The translations under genes were made by a program, and so were the position numbers. DNA of 64,000 nt from Clostridium sp. UBA4548 (lineage in GTDB: Bacteria > Bacillota > Clostridia > Clostridiales > Clostridiaceae), in the NCBI RefSeq assembly GCF_002387895.1, contig NZ_DGLI01000044.1, positions 40,023 through 104,022 of the forward strand, in the 5' to 3' direction. A model generated the notes under the pieces. It had not been told where the DNA came from and did no database searches. It saw only the letters and a program-made list of their open reading frames with translations. Within the stretch, counting starts at the first letter, position 1, and every line of letters starts with the position of its first letter. Of this stretch, positions 44,777 through 53,866 are shown piece after piece.

Positions 44777-45874
44777 TTATTTGTAATCTTTAGCGCCTTG
44801 TCTAGTAGCTGGAACTACTACTTTACCATCTAAAATTTGTTTTTCAAAGTCTTTTGCAGCCTTTAATACATCTTCAGCAGTATTTTTTGAAGTTGTTTCA
44901 GCCATACCTACTCCACCTTCTTTAATTCCAAGGTCTTGATGACCTGGTTTGAATGTGTTTTCAACTACTGATTTTGATACGTTATAAGTAGCAACATCAA
45001 CTCTCTTAATCATTGAAGAAAGAATAACATCAGCATACTCTGGAACAGAAACCGCTTGGTCCATATCTACTCCGATTGCCCAAACTTGTTTTCCAGAATC
45101 TTTTAATTCTTTAGCAGCTTTGAACATTCCGATACCAACACCACCAGCAGCATGATATATTACGTCACATCCACCTTCATATAGTGATTTTGCTAACTCA
45201 TAACCTTTGTTTGTATCAGCAAAAGAATCAGCATATTTTACAGTTGTTCCAGGTGTTTTTCCATCTGGACTTAATAAACCTTCAGCAGCTTTTGGGTTAA
45301 CTGCTTTAACTCCAGCCGCGAAACCAGCTTCAAATTTATTTATTGTATCAAAATCTTTTCCACCTATAAAACCAATTTTGTTAGTTTTTGTAGTTTTTCC
45401 TGCAATAACTCCCATTAAGAATGAACCTTCATGCTCTTTGAAAGTAATTGAAGCAACATTTGGCTGTTCAACTACAGAGTCTATAATTGCAATTTTAGCA
45501 TCTTTATTGTTTTCTGCAACAGCTTTTGTTGCATCAGCCATTTGGAATCCAACAGCAATTACAAGATTTGAACCATCATCTATAAGTGATTGTAGGTTTG
45601 GTTGATAATCCTCTTTCTTTTGTGACTCAATAGGAGTATATTTTACTTTAAAATCTTGTACTGCTTTTTTAACTCCTGTATCTGCAGATTGGTTAAATGA
45701 TTTGTCGTTTAGACCACCTTCATCAGTTGATAGTCCTACTATTACTTGTTTTGTGTCTCCACCAGTAGCTGGTTTGTTAGTGTCTCCGCCTTTATCTGCT
45801 GATCCACAGCCTACTAATAGTGAAGCTGTCATTGCAACTGTAGTTAACATTGCAACTATTTTTTTCATTTTCAT
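44777..45874 (-). CDS. nupN: BMP-family nucleoside-binding lipoprotein
   Basis: Surface lipoprotein that captures purine nucleosides for the importer (PnrA/TmpC/NupN family), 365 aa. A signal peptide ends at a lipobox LVGC with C23. The conserved N-terminal STDEGGLNDKSFNQSADTGV (about 51-70) and GVDMDQAV stretches are typical of BMP. A short palindrome (TACAC-N3-GTGTA at 45928-45940) lies in the leader upstream. Confidence 0.94.
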   Translation of the reverse strand: MKMKKIVAMLTTVAMTASLLVGCGSADKGGDTNKPATGGDTKQVIVGLSTDEGGLNDKSFNQSADTGVKKAVQDFKVKYTPIESQKKEDYQPNLQSLIDDGSNLVIAVGFQMADATKAVAENNKDAKIAIIDSVVEQPNVASITFKEHEGSFLMGVIAGKTTKTNKIGFIGGKDFDTINKFEAGFAAGVKAVNPKAAEGLLSPDGKTPGTTVKYADSFADTNKGYELAKSLYEGGCDVIYHAAGGVGIGMFKAAKELKDSGKQVWAIGVDMDQAVSVPEYADVILSSMIKRVDVATYNVSKSVVENTFKPGHQDLGIKEGGVGMAETTSKNTAEDVLKAAKDFEKQILDGKVVVPATRQGAKDYK

Positions 45875-45927
45875 AATTCTTACCTCCTATAATTTAGAAA
45901 CCTTTAAGTCCCAACAATGTATTATTC

Positions 45928-45940
45928 TACACGATGTGTA
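45928..45940. promoter_or_regulatory. Palindrome in the nucleoside transporter leader
   Basis: TACAC-GAT-GTGTA, flanked by further partial symmetry, about 55 bases before the lipoprotein gene start. It could be an operator; no regulator is assigned, and no purine-riboswitch core was found. Confidence 0.3.
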
Positions 45941-46132
45941 AAATTCCTTCTTAATAAGATAATTTTTTAATTTTTTTCTCTAATATTTTTAGTAAAAACC
46001 TTAGAATTTATACATAATACCATTTAATTTTACTTTAATAACTACTACCCTTATTAATATGCTATATTTTATCATAATATGATTAAATATATAATTACTT
46101 TTAGCACTTTATAACTGTAGTTCAATAAAATA

Positions 46133-46164
46133 AATTAGCTGGACAAAATTATGCCCAGCTAATT
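46133..46164 (-). terminator. Terminator of the glycine reductase operon
   Basis: AATTAGCTGG (46133-46142) pairs perfectly with CCAGCTAATT (46155-46164), followed by UUUAUUUUAUU on the minus strand, three bases past the grdD stop. Confidence 0.85.
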
Positions 46165-46166
46165 CA

Positions 46167-47330
46167 TTATGCCATATATTCGGCTTTTTTTAATATTTCC
46201 ATTGCCTTTTCTGAATCTTCCTCTGCAACAAGAACTATTGGTCCTGTACATCCCATACCACTTTCGGAATAAATATCTTCTTTCCAAAGTGCTTTGCAAG
46301 CATTTTCAAGCTCAAGTATATCTATTCCAGCTATTGAGTATGTAACAACTTTTTTAGCAGGCATTTTTACTTCTTCTGCTACTTCTGTCTTAGCAGCTTT
46401 CTTAATTGTTTTTTCAATAACTTCTTTTAATCCAGCTTTGTTAGCTTTTTTAAACTCATCTCTAGCTATATCTAAAACTTTATTTTCAGCACAAGTAGCA
46501 CAGTACCTTAAAGCTTCTGCAATAAGTGGTGCCCCTGAGGCTCTTGATACTATGTTAACTAGTTTATCATAGTTCTCCCCAATTCCTGGGCCATAACCTG
46601 CTCCCACAGTTTCATAACTTCCACCAGTAGTAAAAGATGAGAACACTTTAACAAGTAGGTTACCAGTTAAAGAGTCACAAACCATAACGTCAGGTGTTCC
46701 AGCTAAAAGGTCATTACCTCTCATTACAGCTCCACCATCAGCTCTTAAAGACTGAGTAAATTCAAAGTCATATCCATTGTCTTGAACTTCTTTTAATATT
46801 CTCTCAACCTGTCTAGCGCCATCAAGATTTAAAATTCCAACTCTTGGATTTTTTATTCCATTAGCTTTAGCCACTGAAATTCCTGATATTGCATTCATAA
46901 CCATTCCTTCAACTCTATTTGTTGAAGTAGTTCCAGTAGTAGTAGCTATAATCATATCTCTACCTCTGCCTGGAGTAGCAACCTTACCTACAGTTGAAAC
47001 TCCAATTGGAAAATCAAAGTGCTGAGTAACACAACCATCTAACTCTCCATTTTCAAGCATTGCAGTCATTTTTTTATGACCTTCCTCTGCAGTTTGCACT
47101 TCCACAACTTCAAATTCTCCATCAACCTTTGGTCCGATTAAAACTATATCAAAATCACCATACTTAGCTTTAGCAAGCTCAGCAGCACTCACCATCTCTT
47201 CGATGCCGTGTTCAGAACCTAATATAGTCAGTCCTATTCTAACTTTTTTCTTGAACTGTCCGCTTTTTATTCCATTAGCTATATCATTAAATACTTCAGC
47301 AATCATTGCTTTAGTAGAATCTTGGCTCAT
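46167..47330 (-). CDS. grdD: Glycine reductase complex component C, subunit alpha (GrdD)
   Basis: Component C converts the protein-bound carboxymethyl-selenoether product into acetyl phosphate. GrdD (387 aa) is phosphotransacetylase-like; the C-terminal GMGCTGP motif holds C361, matching the Cys that carries the acetyl group in the family. It is the last gene of the operon. Its AAAAGGGGTG ribosome site follows a 12-bp hairpin (47349-47384) whose CUCCCUUUU arm could also pair with the site. Confidence 0.94.
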   Translation of the reverse strand: MSQDSTKAMIAEVFNDIANGIKSGQFKKKVRIGLTILGSEHGIEEMVSAAELAKAKYGDFDIVLIGPKVDGEFEVVEVQTAEEGHKKMTAMLENGELDGCVTQHFDFPIGVSTVGKVATPGRGRDMIIATTTGTTSTNRVEGMVMNAISGISVAKANGIKNPRVGILNLDGARQVERILKEVQDNGYDFEFTQSLRADGGAVMRGNDLLAGTPDVMVCDSLTGNLLVKVFSSFTTGGSYETVGAGYGPGIGENYDKLVNIVSRASGAPLIAEALRYCATCAENKVLDIARDEFKKANKAGLKEVIEKTIKKAAKTEVAEEVKMPAKKVVTYSIAGIDILELENACKALWKEDIYSESGMGCTGPIVLVAEEDSEKAMEILKKAEYMA

Positions 47331-47348
47331 GTGTACACCCCTTTTCTT

Positions 47349-47384
47349 TACTATACTCCCCTTTGTTTAAAAGGGAGTATAGTA
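47349..47384 (-). promoter_or_regulatory. Hairpin in front of grdD
   Basis: TACTATACTCCC (47349-47360) pairs perfectly with GGGAGTATAGTA (47373-47384). On the minus strand the CTCCCTTTT arm could instead pair with the grdD ribosome site AAAAGGGG (about 47338-47345), giving a possible translational switch. Confidence 0.5.
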
Positions 47385-47476
47385 TAATTATAAAAATATC
47401 AGCTTTTAAATAATTAATTCTTCTCTTTTATTATTAACGAATTATTTTATGTCCATTAATAAATTAAAATAATTAA

Positions 47477-49015
47477 TTATTGATTTGCATTCGTTAAGAA
47501 AGTAGCAAAATCTTTCATTGCATCTGCAACCATTGATTTAACTTCCTCTTTGCTTATTCCGCTATTATTTTCAACTTTTCCAGTGTTTTTTTCTACTAGT
47601 ATTGATACTCCATCGAAAAGGTTTGTCATTCTTCCTAAGAATAAGCTTCCTTTTCCAACTATCATAAAGTTATTTAATACACCATTCTTTATGTGTTCAA
47701 TTCCATGTCCAATAATTGGCGCTCCTGATGGTATGTGTCCTTGTGTTGGAGCATATCCAGGGTATCCATGTTTTTTAATGAAGTTAGGAAGTTCCTTTTT
47801 ATCTAGCTGGCCTTTTTTAACTGCTAAAGCACCTATCATTTTATAGTTCTGAGTTGGCACATCTCCAGCTCCTGCTGGTTCAGTTATATCCGGAGTTTGC
47901 ATTTCTGGTGCATATTTCTCTACATCTGTAACCTTTAATCCATTAGCTACTAGTGGATCAAGAACTAATGCCTCTAAAACTGCTTGTGGAGAAGCTCCAT
48001 GACCTATGGTATGTCTTCCTATTACGTCTGTTCTTAAAACTGGACTTACACCATCATTTTGAGAAACAAGTACAGCAAATCCACCTAAACAATCCTCAAG
48101 AACAGGCATGTTTTTCTTAACGTGGTCTCTTCCATTCATTCCAAGTTTAGCAGTAGCTCCACCTGCAATTACTACAACATTTTTATAGATTCCGCTTTGA
48201 ACTAATGAAGCAGCAGTTATTAAAGAGTGAGTTGGTCCTGCACAGAAGCCTCTCATATCTGCTCCTGTTGCTCCTGTTAATCCAACTACTTCACCAATAG
48301 CTTTAGCTATGTTTCCGCCACCTCTTTGATTCATATCTCCAATTGCTTCTTCAGAACACTCAATGATATACTCTATTTCATTTACTGGTATATCTAAGTT
48401 GTTTATTAAGTGCATTCCAGCTAAAACACCTGAAGCTTTTACAGCTAAGTTTTCTAACATATAGTGAGCTGAAAGGTTTGGATCAAACTCATGTGCTCTT
48501 CTTACACATCCAACTAAGTTGCCATCTTGATATAAACCTTCTGCACCAGAGTTATTAACTAACTCTTGAACTTTTTCAATGCTATCTCCTACAATTTTTT
48601 CTGCTTTTGCAGCTATAAGTGGATGTTTAACTAATTTTTCTCTTACAGCATCTGCAAAGGCAGCTTCAAGTATTACAAGATCAAACACATCTGATATTTT
48701 CATTAATCCGTAGAATTCGTCTTGTGGCATAACTTCGCCAAACTTACCAAATCTATCTGCATTGTCAGCATTTTTTCCATACCATGGTCTTGGCATTTCA
48801 CTTAATTGCTCTGGAGTTAAGTTACCTATATAAGTTTGGTTTGGCGCATATGCAACAACTTCTTCAAATGGTCTTAAATGATTTTTTAAATTTTGTAAAT
48901 ACTCAGAGTTTGGATTTGTCTCTCTCTCTAAAGTTTGAGTTGTTCCATTATGTATTACCATATCTGGAGTATTAACTAAAATGTATGATGCTTTTTTAAG
49001 TACTGGAAAATTCAT
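47477..49015 (-). CDS. grdC: Glycine reductase complex component C, subunit beta (GrdC)
   Basis: 512-aa beta subunit of the acetyl-phosphate-forming component C, related to beta-ketoacyl-ACP synthase III-like enzymes. The MRGFCAGPTHSL stretch carries a Cys in a thiolase-like context. The ATG follows a GGGAGG site. It precedes grdD across a 146-base spacer with a hairpin and follows grdB across a hairpin-rich spacer. Confidence 0.93.
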   Translation of the reverse strand: MNFPVLKKASYILVNTPDMVIHNGTTQTLERETNPNSEYLQNLKNHLRPFEEVVAYAPNQTYIGNLTPEQLSEMPRPWYGKNADNADRFGKFGEVMPQDEFYGLMKISDVFDLVILEAAFADAVREKLVKHPLIAAKAEKIVGDSIEKVQELVNNSGAEGLYQDGNLVGCVRRAHEFDPNLSAHYMLENLAVKASGVLAGMHLINNLDIPVNEIEYIIECSEEAIGDMNQRGGGNIAKAIGEVVGLTGATGADMRGFCAGPTHSLITAASLVQSGIYKNVVVIAGGATAKLGMNGRDHVKKNMPVLEDCLGGFAVLVSQNDGVSPVLRTDVIGRHTIGHGASPQAVLEALVLDPLVANGLKVTDVEKYAPEMQTPDITEPAGAGDVPTQNYKMIGALAVKKGQLDKKELPNFIKKHGYPGYAPTQGHIPSGAPIIGHGIEHIKNGVLNNFMIVGKGSLFLGRMTNLFDGVSILVEKNTGKVENNSGISKEEVKSMVADAMKDFATFLTNANQ

Positions 49016-49059
49016 TATATTTCAACCTCCCTTTTTAATGTGCAATAAATTATATATCA

Positions 49060-49127
49060 TGCACAATTCAGAATATATAATTCTTAAATATTTTTTATTA
49101 AGAGAATTATACATTATGCAGTGTGCA
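49060..49127 (-). repeat. Imperfect hairpin element between grdB and grdC
   Basis: TGCACA (49060-49065) and TGTGCA (49122-49127) bracket a nested pairing of ATAATTCTTAA with TTAAGAGAATTAT. The short non-coding unit resembles dispersed hairpin elements of AT-rich clostridial spacers. Confidence 0.4.
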
Positions 49128-49146
49128 CCTAATAACTTTAATAAAC

Positions 49147-49173
49147 AATTAGGGAACTTATGGTTCCCTAATT
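49147..49173 (-). terminator. Terminator-like hairpin between grdB and grdC
   Basis: AATTAGGGAAC (49147-49157) pairs perfectly with GTTCCCTAATT (49163-49173), with a weak UUGUUUAUU tract on the minus strand. Partial read-through is expected because grdC and grdD need this transcript. Confidence 0.55.
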
Positions 49174-49212
49174 ATTTATTATATTTTAAATTAAGATTTT
49201 ATAGTTTATAAA

Positions 49213-50517
49213 CTATTCAAAAATCTTTTGTCCATCTACTGGAGTTTCTAATGCTTTAAGAGCTCTCTCAACTAGCTTTCTTCTTAATGCATATTCATCT
49301 TCCTTGCTTAATGCAGGGTTTCCTAGTGGATGAGGAATTGCTATTGTTGGAAGTATTCTATTTGCTCCAACTGTTAGTGAAACTGGAGTAATTGTACACA
49401 TGTGTACTACAGGTAATCCAGCTCTTTCTATTTCTTTAACTAGCGTTGCACCGCAACGTGTACAAGTTCCTCATGTAGAAGTTAGTATAACAGCATCTAC
49501 ACCGTCTGCTATTAACTCTTGAGCAGCGAAAGCACCATACTTCTTTGAAGAAGCAACAGCTGTTCCGTTTCCTACAGTTGAATAGAAGTATCTGTGTAAT
49601 TTACCTATTTTACCTTCTTTTTCCATATTTCTTAATACGTCAACTGGAATAACTCTATCTGGATCTTCGTTAGCATAAACAGGATCGTGACCACCGTGTG
49701 CTGTTTCAAAGTTTTCAGATGTTAAATCATCTATTCCTTCAATGTCGTATTTACCAATTTTAGAAGCTGAAGAAGATTCTATGTGGTCTGGATTTCCTTT
49801 TGGAACAATACCACCAGAAGTAACTATAGCAATTGTTGCTTTAGTTATATCTACTATTGGAGCATTTGGCTCTACTCTATCGAAGTCAGGCATTTTAAAC
49901 TCTGTTACAAACTCTTCACCTTTTAACTTCTTAACAAGCATGTCAACAGCTCTCTTAGATCCTCTTTCTGTAGCAAAGTAGTTCTTTCTGATACCTCTTT
50001 CGATGTATCCTTCTTCTGCTGGAGAACCTATTTCTTCATTTCTCATTAATTTAGTTGCTAATGCTGCAATTTTTGGTAGAGCATCTCTCATACCAACTGC
50101 ACTGTTTCTAGTTGATACTATATGTACTTCTTTCTTGTACATATCAGCACCTGGGTTTTCTATATACATAGCTGTTAAAACTGGAATGTTTAATTCTTCT
50201 TTAACAGTTTTGCATATATCTCCGCAAGCTACACCGTATCTTCCAGCGTTAAAAGCAGGTCCAGCTATAAATAAGTCTGGGCTGTACTTTTTAACCATTT
50301 CTAATACTTCTTTTTGAGCTTCTTCTGTGTTCTCAGCATAGTAAGAGTCTCCGCATATAACAGTTGCAACTATTTCTGCACCCTCTTTTTGTAGTAAACC
50401 ATTTAATCCCATTCCTGGTCCTACGAAACCTTCACGAACTTCTGGTTTAATATGTGCTTGTTCTTCTCCGCCTATTCCAGCGTAGAACTGGTTTATATAA
50501 TGAACAATTTTTAACAT
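49213..50517 (-). CDS. grdB: Glycine reductase selenoprotein GrdB (component B, gamma subunit)
   Basis: Substrate-specific selenoprotein of glycine reductase. The in-frame TGA at 49473-49471 is codon 349 and reads as selenocysteine in T-S-T-U-G-T-C-T-R-C-G-A (U-x-x-C-x-x-C). The reading frame then continues for 85 more codons to the stop at 49213, giving 434 aa, the normal family length. A SECIS-like hairpin (49444-49458) lies 12 bases after the TGA. The earlier stop is therefore not a truncation. With the pyruvoyl-bearing GrdE subunits it forms component B. The ATG follows a GGGGGAAAA site. Confidence 0.95.
49444..49458 (-). promoter_or_regulatory. SECIS-like hairpin of grdB
   Basis: On the minus strand CGUUGC-GGU-GCAACG forms a perfect 6-bp stem, with the GGU loop 19-21 bases past the UGA. 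This is the position expected for a bacterial SECIS recognised by SelB. Confidence 0.7.
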
Positions 50518-50539
50518 GCGTTTTTCCCCCTTTCATGGG

Positions 50540-50578
50540 AATTGACCTACAGAAAGGTTAGATTCCTTCAGATCAATT
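50540..50578 (-). repeat. Hairpin between grdA and grdB
   Basis: AATTGACCT (50540-50548) and AGATCAATT (50570-50578) form a 9-bp stem on the minus-strand RNA including one U-G pair. It lies between the grdA stop and the grdB ribosome site and has no U tract. Confidence 0.4.
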
Positions 50579-50611
50579 ATTATTTCAATTTATAATTTAT
50601 CTATTTGCAAA

Positions 50612-51079
50612 TTAAAGATATTTACAATGTTGATCTCTTACAGTCTTAACTTCTTTAATTATTTCTTCAACGTCAAGAACCATTTCCATCATTCCACATT
50701 GCTCATCGTAAACTGTTTCATCACACTCATCTTTAATTTCTGGCTCAACAACGTGGAAAACTGATAATCCTAAAGCAACGCCTGCTAAAGGACCAGCAAA
50801 TGTTGGGTCTCCTGCTGCTACTGTTTCAGCTGATAATCCAGAAGCTTCTGGCTCAGCTCCACCGATAACAATTACCATGTTTTCAGCGCCATATTTATCT
50901 GTTAAATCTTTAACTCTTTGTTGGATCTCCAGATCCATTGCACCTGCAGCTGTTCACACGAAGCATTCTGTTGATGCGAATACTACGTCTGCTCCTGCTG
51001 ATTTTAAACAAGCTTCAATAGCTGGTCCTGGTATTCCGTCTCTATCGCCTATACAAATGGCTTTTTTTCCTTGTAACAT
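50612..51079 (-). CDS. grdA: Glycine reductase selenoprotein GrdA (component A)
   Basis: Small selenoprotein that carries the carboxymethyl group as a selenoether between component B and component C. The frame opens at the ATG 51079 (MLQGKKAICIGDRDGIPG) and contains an in-frame TGA at 50956-50954, codon 42, in a C-F-V-U motif (C39-x-x-U42, oxidised and reduced by TrxA). It continues to 50612, giving 155 aa, the normal length. A SECIS-like hairpin (50922-50937) follows the TGA. The ribosome site before the ATG is AAGGAG. Confidence 0.95.
50922..50937 (-). promoter_or_regulatory. SECIS-like hairpin of grdA
   Basis: UGGAUC-UGGA-GAUCCA on the minus strand is a perfect 6-bp stem with a 4-base loop. 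It begins 16 bases after the UGA, with its loop at +23 to +26. Confidence 0.65.
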
Positions 51080-51133
51080 AATTCTATCTCCTTTTTATAA
51101 GAAATTTATATTTCCTTGTATAATAGTTTTATT

Positions 51134-52429
51134 TTAGTATCCTTTTGCTGTTAAGTAGTTAAATCCTACTTCACTTGTAGCTCCAGTAATAACTTGGATT
51201 TCAGCTTCAATGCTTCCATCTTCTCTTAAACTTCCTACGTGTCCTCCAGCAATGATATCCGCAGCTTCGATGTGTCCAATGATTTTTTTCATAGCTGGTA
51301 ATATAACAACTTCATTAGCGTTTCCACCAGTTACTACAGCATCTCCTTTTGGAGTTGAGTCAGCTAATGATTGAGACATTCCATCTTGTCCTGCATACTC
51401 ATCAGTTACTAGTACGGTTTTTATTCCTTTAGCAGTTACTTTGTTACAGTTCATAACTAAGTCGGCATCTGGATTTCCAAAACCTTCCTCAGATATTATA
51501 ACAGCATCTGCTCCCATGAATTCAACTAATTTAGCAACCATGTTTGAAGATCTTTCTTTATCTGCAAGGTACACGTTTTCGTTTGTGATTACCACACCTA
51601 AGAAGTTGTAATCTTTTCCATGTCTCTCATATAAATCTGTAATTATTGGATGATTCATATGAACATAAGTTGGGTTCTTGTCACAAGCAGATACACAGTT
51701 TCCGCTTACAACAGCTCCATCAAATACCTCTGTAGGGTAAATAATTGTTGGTATTATTTTCTTAGCATCTACACCATAAACATATGTATCATGTAGTAAG
51801 CCTTGAGTTTGAAGCATGTAAACATAAACTACTTTTGGTAATTCTGGGTATTGTTTTACTTGCTCTAAAAGTGGTAATGTTTCGAAAGTTTTAACTTCAT
51901 CTGGTTCAACATTTTTACCAGCTTTTCCAAGATAAGTAGCCGCTTTAAATCCTATCATTCTTACAGCTTCTTCATGATCATGTTGGTGTATTCCTTCTTT
52001 TGGCTCACAAATAATTACTAAGTTATTTGTTTTTGAGAATGGTGTATATTTAGCACCTTCTCCGCACATGTCAACGATACCTTCTTGGAATCCAACGATT
52101 TTTCCAGTAGTAACTACTGCAGCTCCCTTTAATACATGAGTTCTTCCTGATCCTACTGTATCAACTTTGTTGATGAAACCTGGGAATATTCCACCATTTC
52201 CTTCAACTTTTACTCTTGGTTCAATTACGTCCTTAACAGGAATTATTCTAACTTCCTCACCTGGTTTTGCTATGTCAAAATCTATGCTAGCAACTCTTTC
52301 ATCTCCAGATACTTCTTTTAGTAATTCCTCTTTGTTTACATAAAGAACTCCATTCTCAACTTTTGTTTCTGGTCCGAATTGAAGATCTTTTATTATAATG
52401 TTTCCAATCTCTAGACGCAAAACATTCAC
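51134..52429 (-). CDS. grdE: Glycine reductase component B proprotein GrdE (alpha and beta subunits)
   Basis: Proprotein cleaved after an Asn to yield the alpha and beta subunits of component B; the new N terminus becomes a pyruvoyl (or carbonyl) group that forms a Schiff base with glycine. The conserved cleavage region is GNCVSAC at about residues 243-249, with the predicted split before C245. 431 aa. It follows trxA across a terminator-like hairpin and precedes grdA by 54 bases. The ATG has an AGGAGGTG site. Confidence 0.95.
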   Translation of the reverse strand: MNVLRLEIGNIIIKDLQFGPETKVENGVLYVNKEELLKEVSGDERVASIDFDIAKPGEEVRIIPVKDVIEPRVKVEGNGGIFPGFINKVDTVGSGRTHVLKGAAVVTTGKIVGFQEGIVDMCGEGAKYTPFSKTNNLVIICEPKEGIHQHDHEEAVRMIGFKAATYLGKAGKNVEPDEVKTFETLPLLEQVKQYPELPKVVYVYMLQTQGLLHDTYVYGVDAKKIIPTIIYPTEVFDGAVVSGNCVSACDKNPTYVHMNHPIITDLYERHGKDYNFLGVVITNENVYLADKERSSNMVAKLVEFMGADAVIISEEGFGNPDADLVMNCNKVTAKGIKTVLVTDEYAGQDGMSQSLADSTPKGDAVVTGGNANEVVILPAMKKIIGHIEAADIIAGGHVGSLREDGSIEAEIQVITGATSEVGFNYLTAKGY

Positions 52430-52464
52430 CTCCTAGAATATATGGGTTTATTTAAGTTTATTAA

Positions 52465-52492
52465 AAGACGGGAGGTATATCCTCCTCGTCTT
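52465..52492 (-). terminator. Terminator-like hairpin between trxA and grdE
   Basis: AAGACG-GGAGG pairs with CCTCC-CGTCTT (one bulged T), followed by UUUUAAU on the minus strand. Partial termination here would raise trxBA relative to the grd structural genes. Confidence 0.65.
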
Positions 52493-52504
52493 ATAAGCAT
52501 TTAA

Positions 52505-52834
52505 TTATACTGTTTCGTAGTATGATTTAATAAAGTTTTCGATATCATCTAGTGTAGCAATCTTATCTGGAGTAATTGTAGCAACACACTCTCCACCATT
52601 GTATATTTTCATTGTTGGAAGCCCTAAAACTTTTTGTCCAATTGCCACTCTTCTAGCTCCACCAATATTTAAGCTAGCAAATTTAATTTTATCGCTGTAT
52701 TTTGATTCTAAACCATGAACTCCTGGCATTAATTCGATACAAATTTCACATTTGTCTCCCCAAAAATCTACGAATACTGGTTTATCACTTTGAAGAACTT
52801 CAGCTTCAAAATTGTCTTTGTTTAATTCTAACAT
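52505..52834 (-). CDS. trxA: Thioredoxin of the glycine reductase operon
   Basis: 109-aa thioredoxin that passes electrons from TrxB to the selenenyl sulfide of GrdA. The redox motif is CEIC (C29-E-I-C32), not the usual W-C-G-P-C, and the usual Trp before the first Cys is replaced (FWGDKCEIC). The cis-Pro (LPTMKIY) and the rest of the fold are kept. Atypical CxxC pairs are known in clostridial Stickland thioredoxins, so this is probably a dedicated form. It lies between trxB and grdE. Confidence 0.93.
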   Translation of the reverse strand: MLELNKDNFEAEVLQSDKPVFVDFWGDKCEICIELMPGVHGLESKYSDKIKFASLNIGGARRVAIGQKVLGLPTMKIYNGGECVATITPDKIATLDDIENFIKSYYETV

Positions 52835-52926
52835 TGTAATTACCTACCTTTCATAACATAATTGCATAGTTTACCTAATGCTTATATTTTCCATAATTAT
52901 TACTGTTTAATCAGTAACTTGAAATT

Positions 52927-53853
52927 TTAGTGTAAGTTTCCTTCTATATAATGCTCTGCATTTGTAGCAGCAATAGCTCCATCAGCAGCAGCAGTTATAA
53001 CTTGTCTTAATGATTTTTCTCTAACATCTCCAGCTGCAAAAACCCCTGGTATATTAGTTCTCATTTCTTCATCAGTAATGATGTCTCCTCTTTCAGTCAT
53101 TGTAATTTTACCTTTAAACAATTCTGAAATAGGTAAATATCCAACGAATACAAAACATCCATTTACAGGTAATTCGCTTTCTTCACCTGTTTTAACATTT
53201 TTAATAACTAAAGATTCTAATATTTCTTCTCCTTTAGCTTCTAGAGGAACTGAATCCCATATGAATTTGATTTTTGGATTGTTGAAAGCTTTTTCTTGAA
53301 GAGATTTAGCAGCTCTTAAAGAATCTCTTCTATGAATTACTGTTACTGTCTCACCAAATTTTGCAAGATATATAGCTTCAGTTATTGCAGAGTCTCCTCC
53401 ACCAATAACAGCTATATCTAAATCTGTAAAGAAGTCAGCATCACATGTTGCACAGTATGATACTCCTTTTCCTCTTAACTCGATTTCATTCTTAAATCCA
53501 CCAAGTCTTGGAGTAGCACCAGTTGCAATAATGATAGTTTTAGCTTGGTACTCACCTTTTCTACATTTTATAACTTTTACATCGCCTTCAAGTTGAACTT
53601 CTACAACTTCATCTTTAACAAATTCAGTTCCGAATTCTTCTGCTTGTTTTCTCATTCTTTGGCTTAATGAAGTTCCAGTACAATCTTCAATTGAACCTGG
53701 ATAGTTTTCTAGTTCATCAGTAGTAGTTGCTTGACCACCGTATTTCGCTCTTTCAATTATTAACGTTTTCATTCTTGATCTTGCAGCATATAATCCAGCT
53801 GATAATCCTGCAGGACCTCCACCAATTATTATAGTATCAAAAATTTGTGACAT
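52927..53853 (-). CDS. trxB: Thioredoxin reductase of the glycine reductase operon
   Basis: FAD- and NADPH-dependent reductase of TrxA, 308 aa. The FAD motif GGGPAG is at residues 11-16, the redox CATC at C134 and C137, and the NADPH-site GGGDSA with HRRDSLRA are canonical, so it should use NADPH rather than ferredoxin. It sits between grdX and trxA, 13 bases past grdX, and starts at an ATG after AGGAGGTAA. Confidence 0.96.
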   Translation of the reverse strand: MSQIFDTIIIGGGPAGLSAGLYAARSRMKTLIIERAKYGGQATTTDELENYPGSIEDCTGTSLSQRMRKQAEEFGTEFVKDEVVEVQLEGDVKVIKCRKGEYQAKTIIIATGATPRLGGFKNEIELRGKGVSYCATCDADFFTDLDIAVIGGGDSAITEAIYLAKFGETVTVIHRRDSLRAAKSLQEKAFNNPKIKFIWDSVPLEAKGEEILESLVIKNVKTGEESELPVNGCFVFVGYLPISELFKGKITMTERGDIITDEEMRTNIPGVFAAGDVREKSLRQVITAAADGAIAATNAEHYIEGNLH

Positions 53854-53866
53854 GTGTATTACCTCC

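Noticed and set aside
45875..46132. Purine riboswitch in front of the nucleoside importer
   Set aside because: The conserved loop and junction sequences of that aptamer were not seen; only a short palindrome is present.
49213..49473. Apparent early stop in grdB suggesting a pseudogene or two genes
   Set aside because: The TGA is in the conserved Sec position, the frame continues as a normal GrdB tail and a SECIS-like hairpin follows.
50612..50956. Short 108-aa ORF inside grdA
   Set aside because: It is the part of GrdA after the selenocysteine codon; the real gene starts at 51079.
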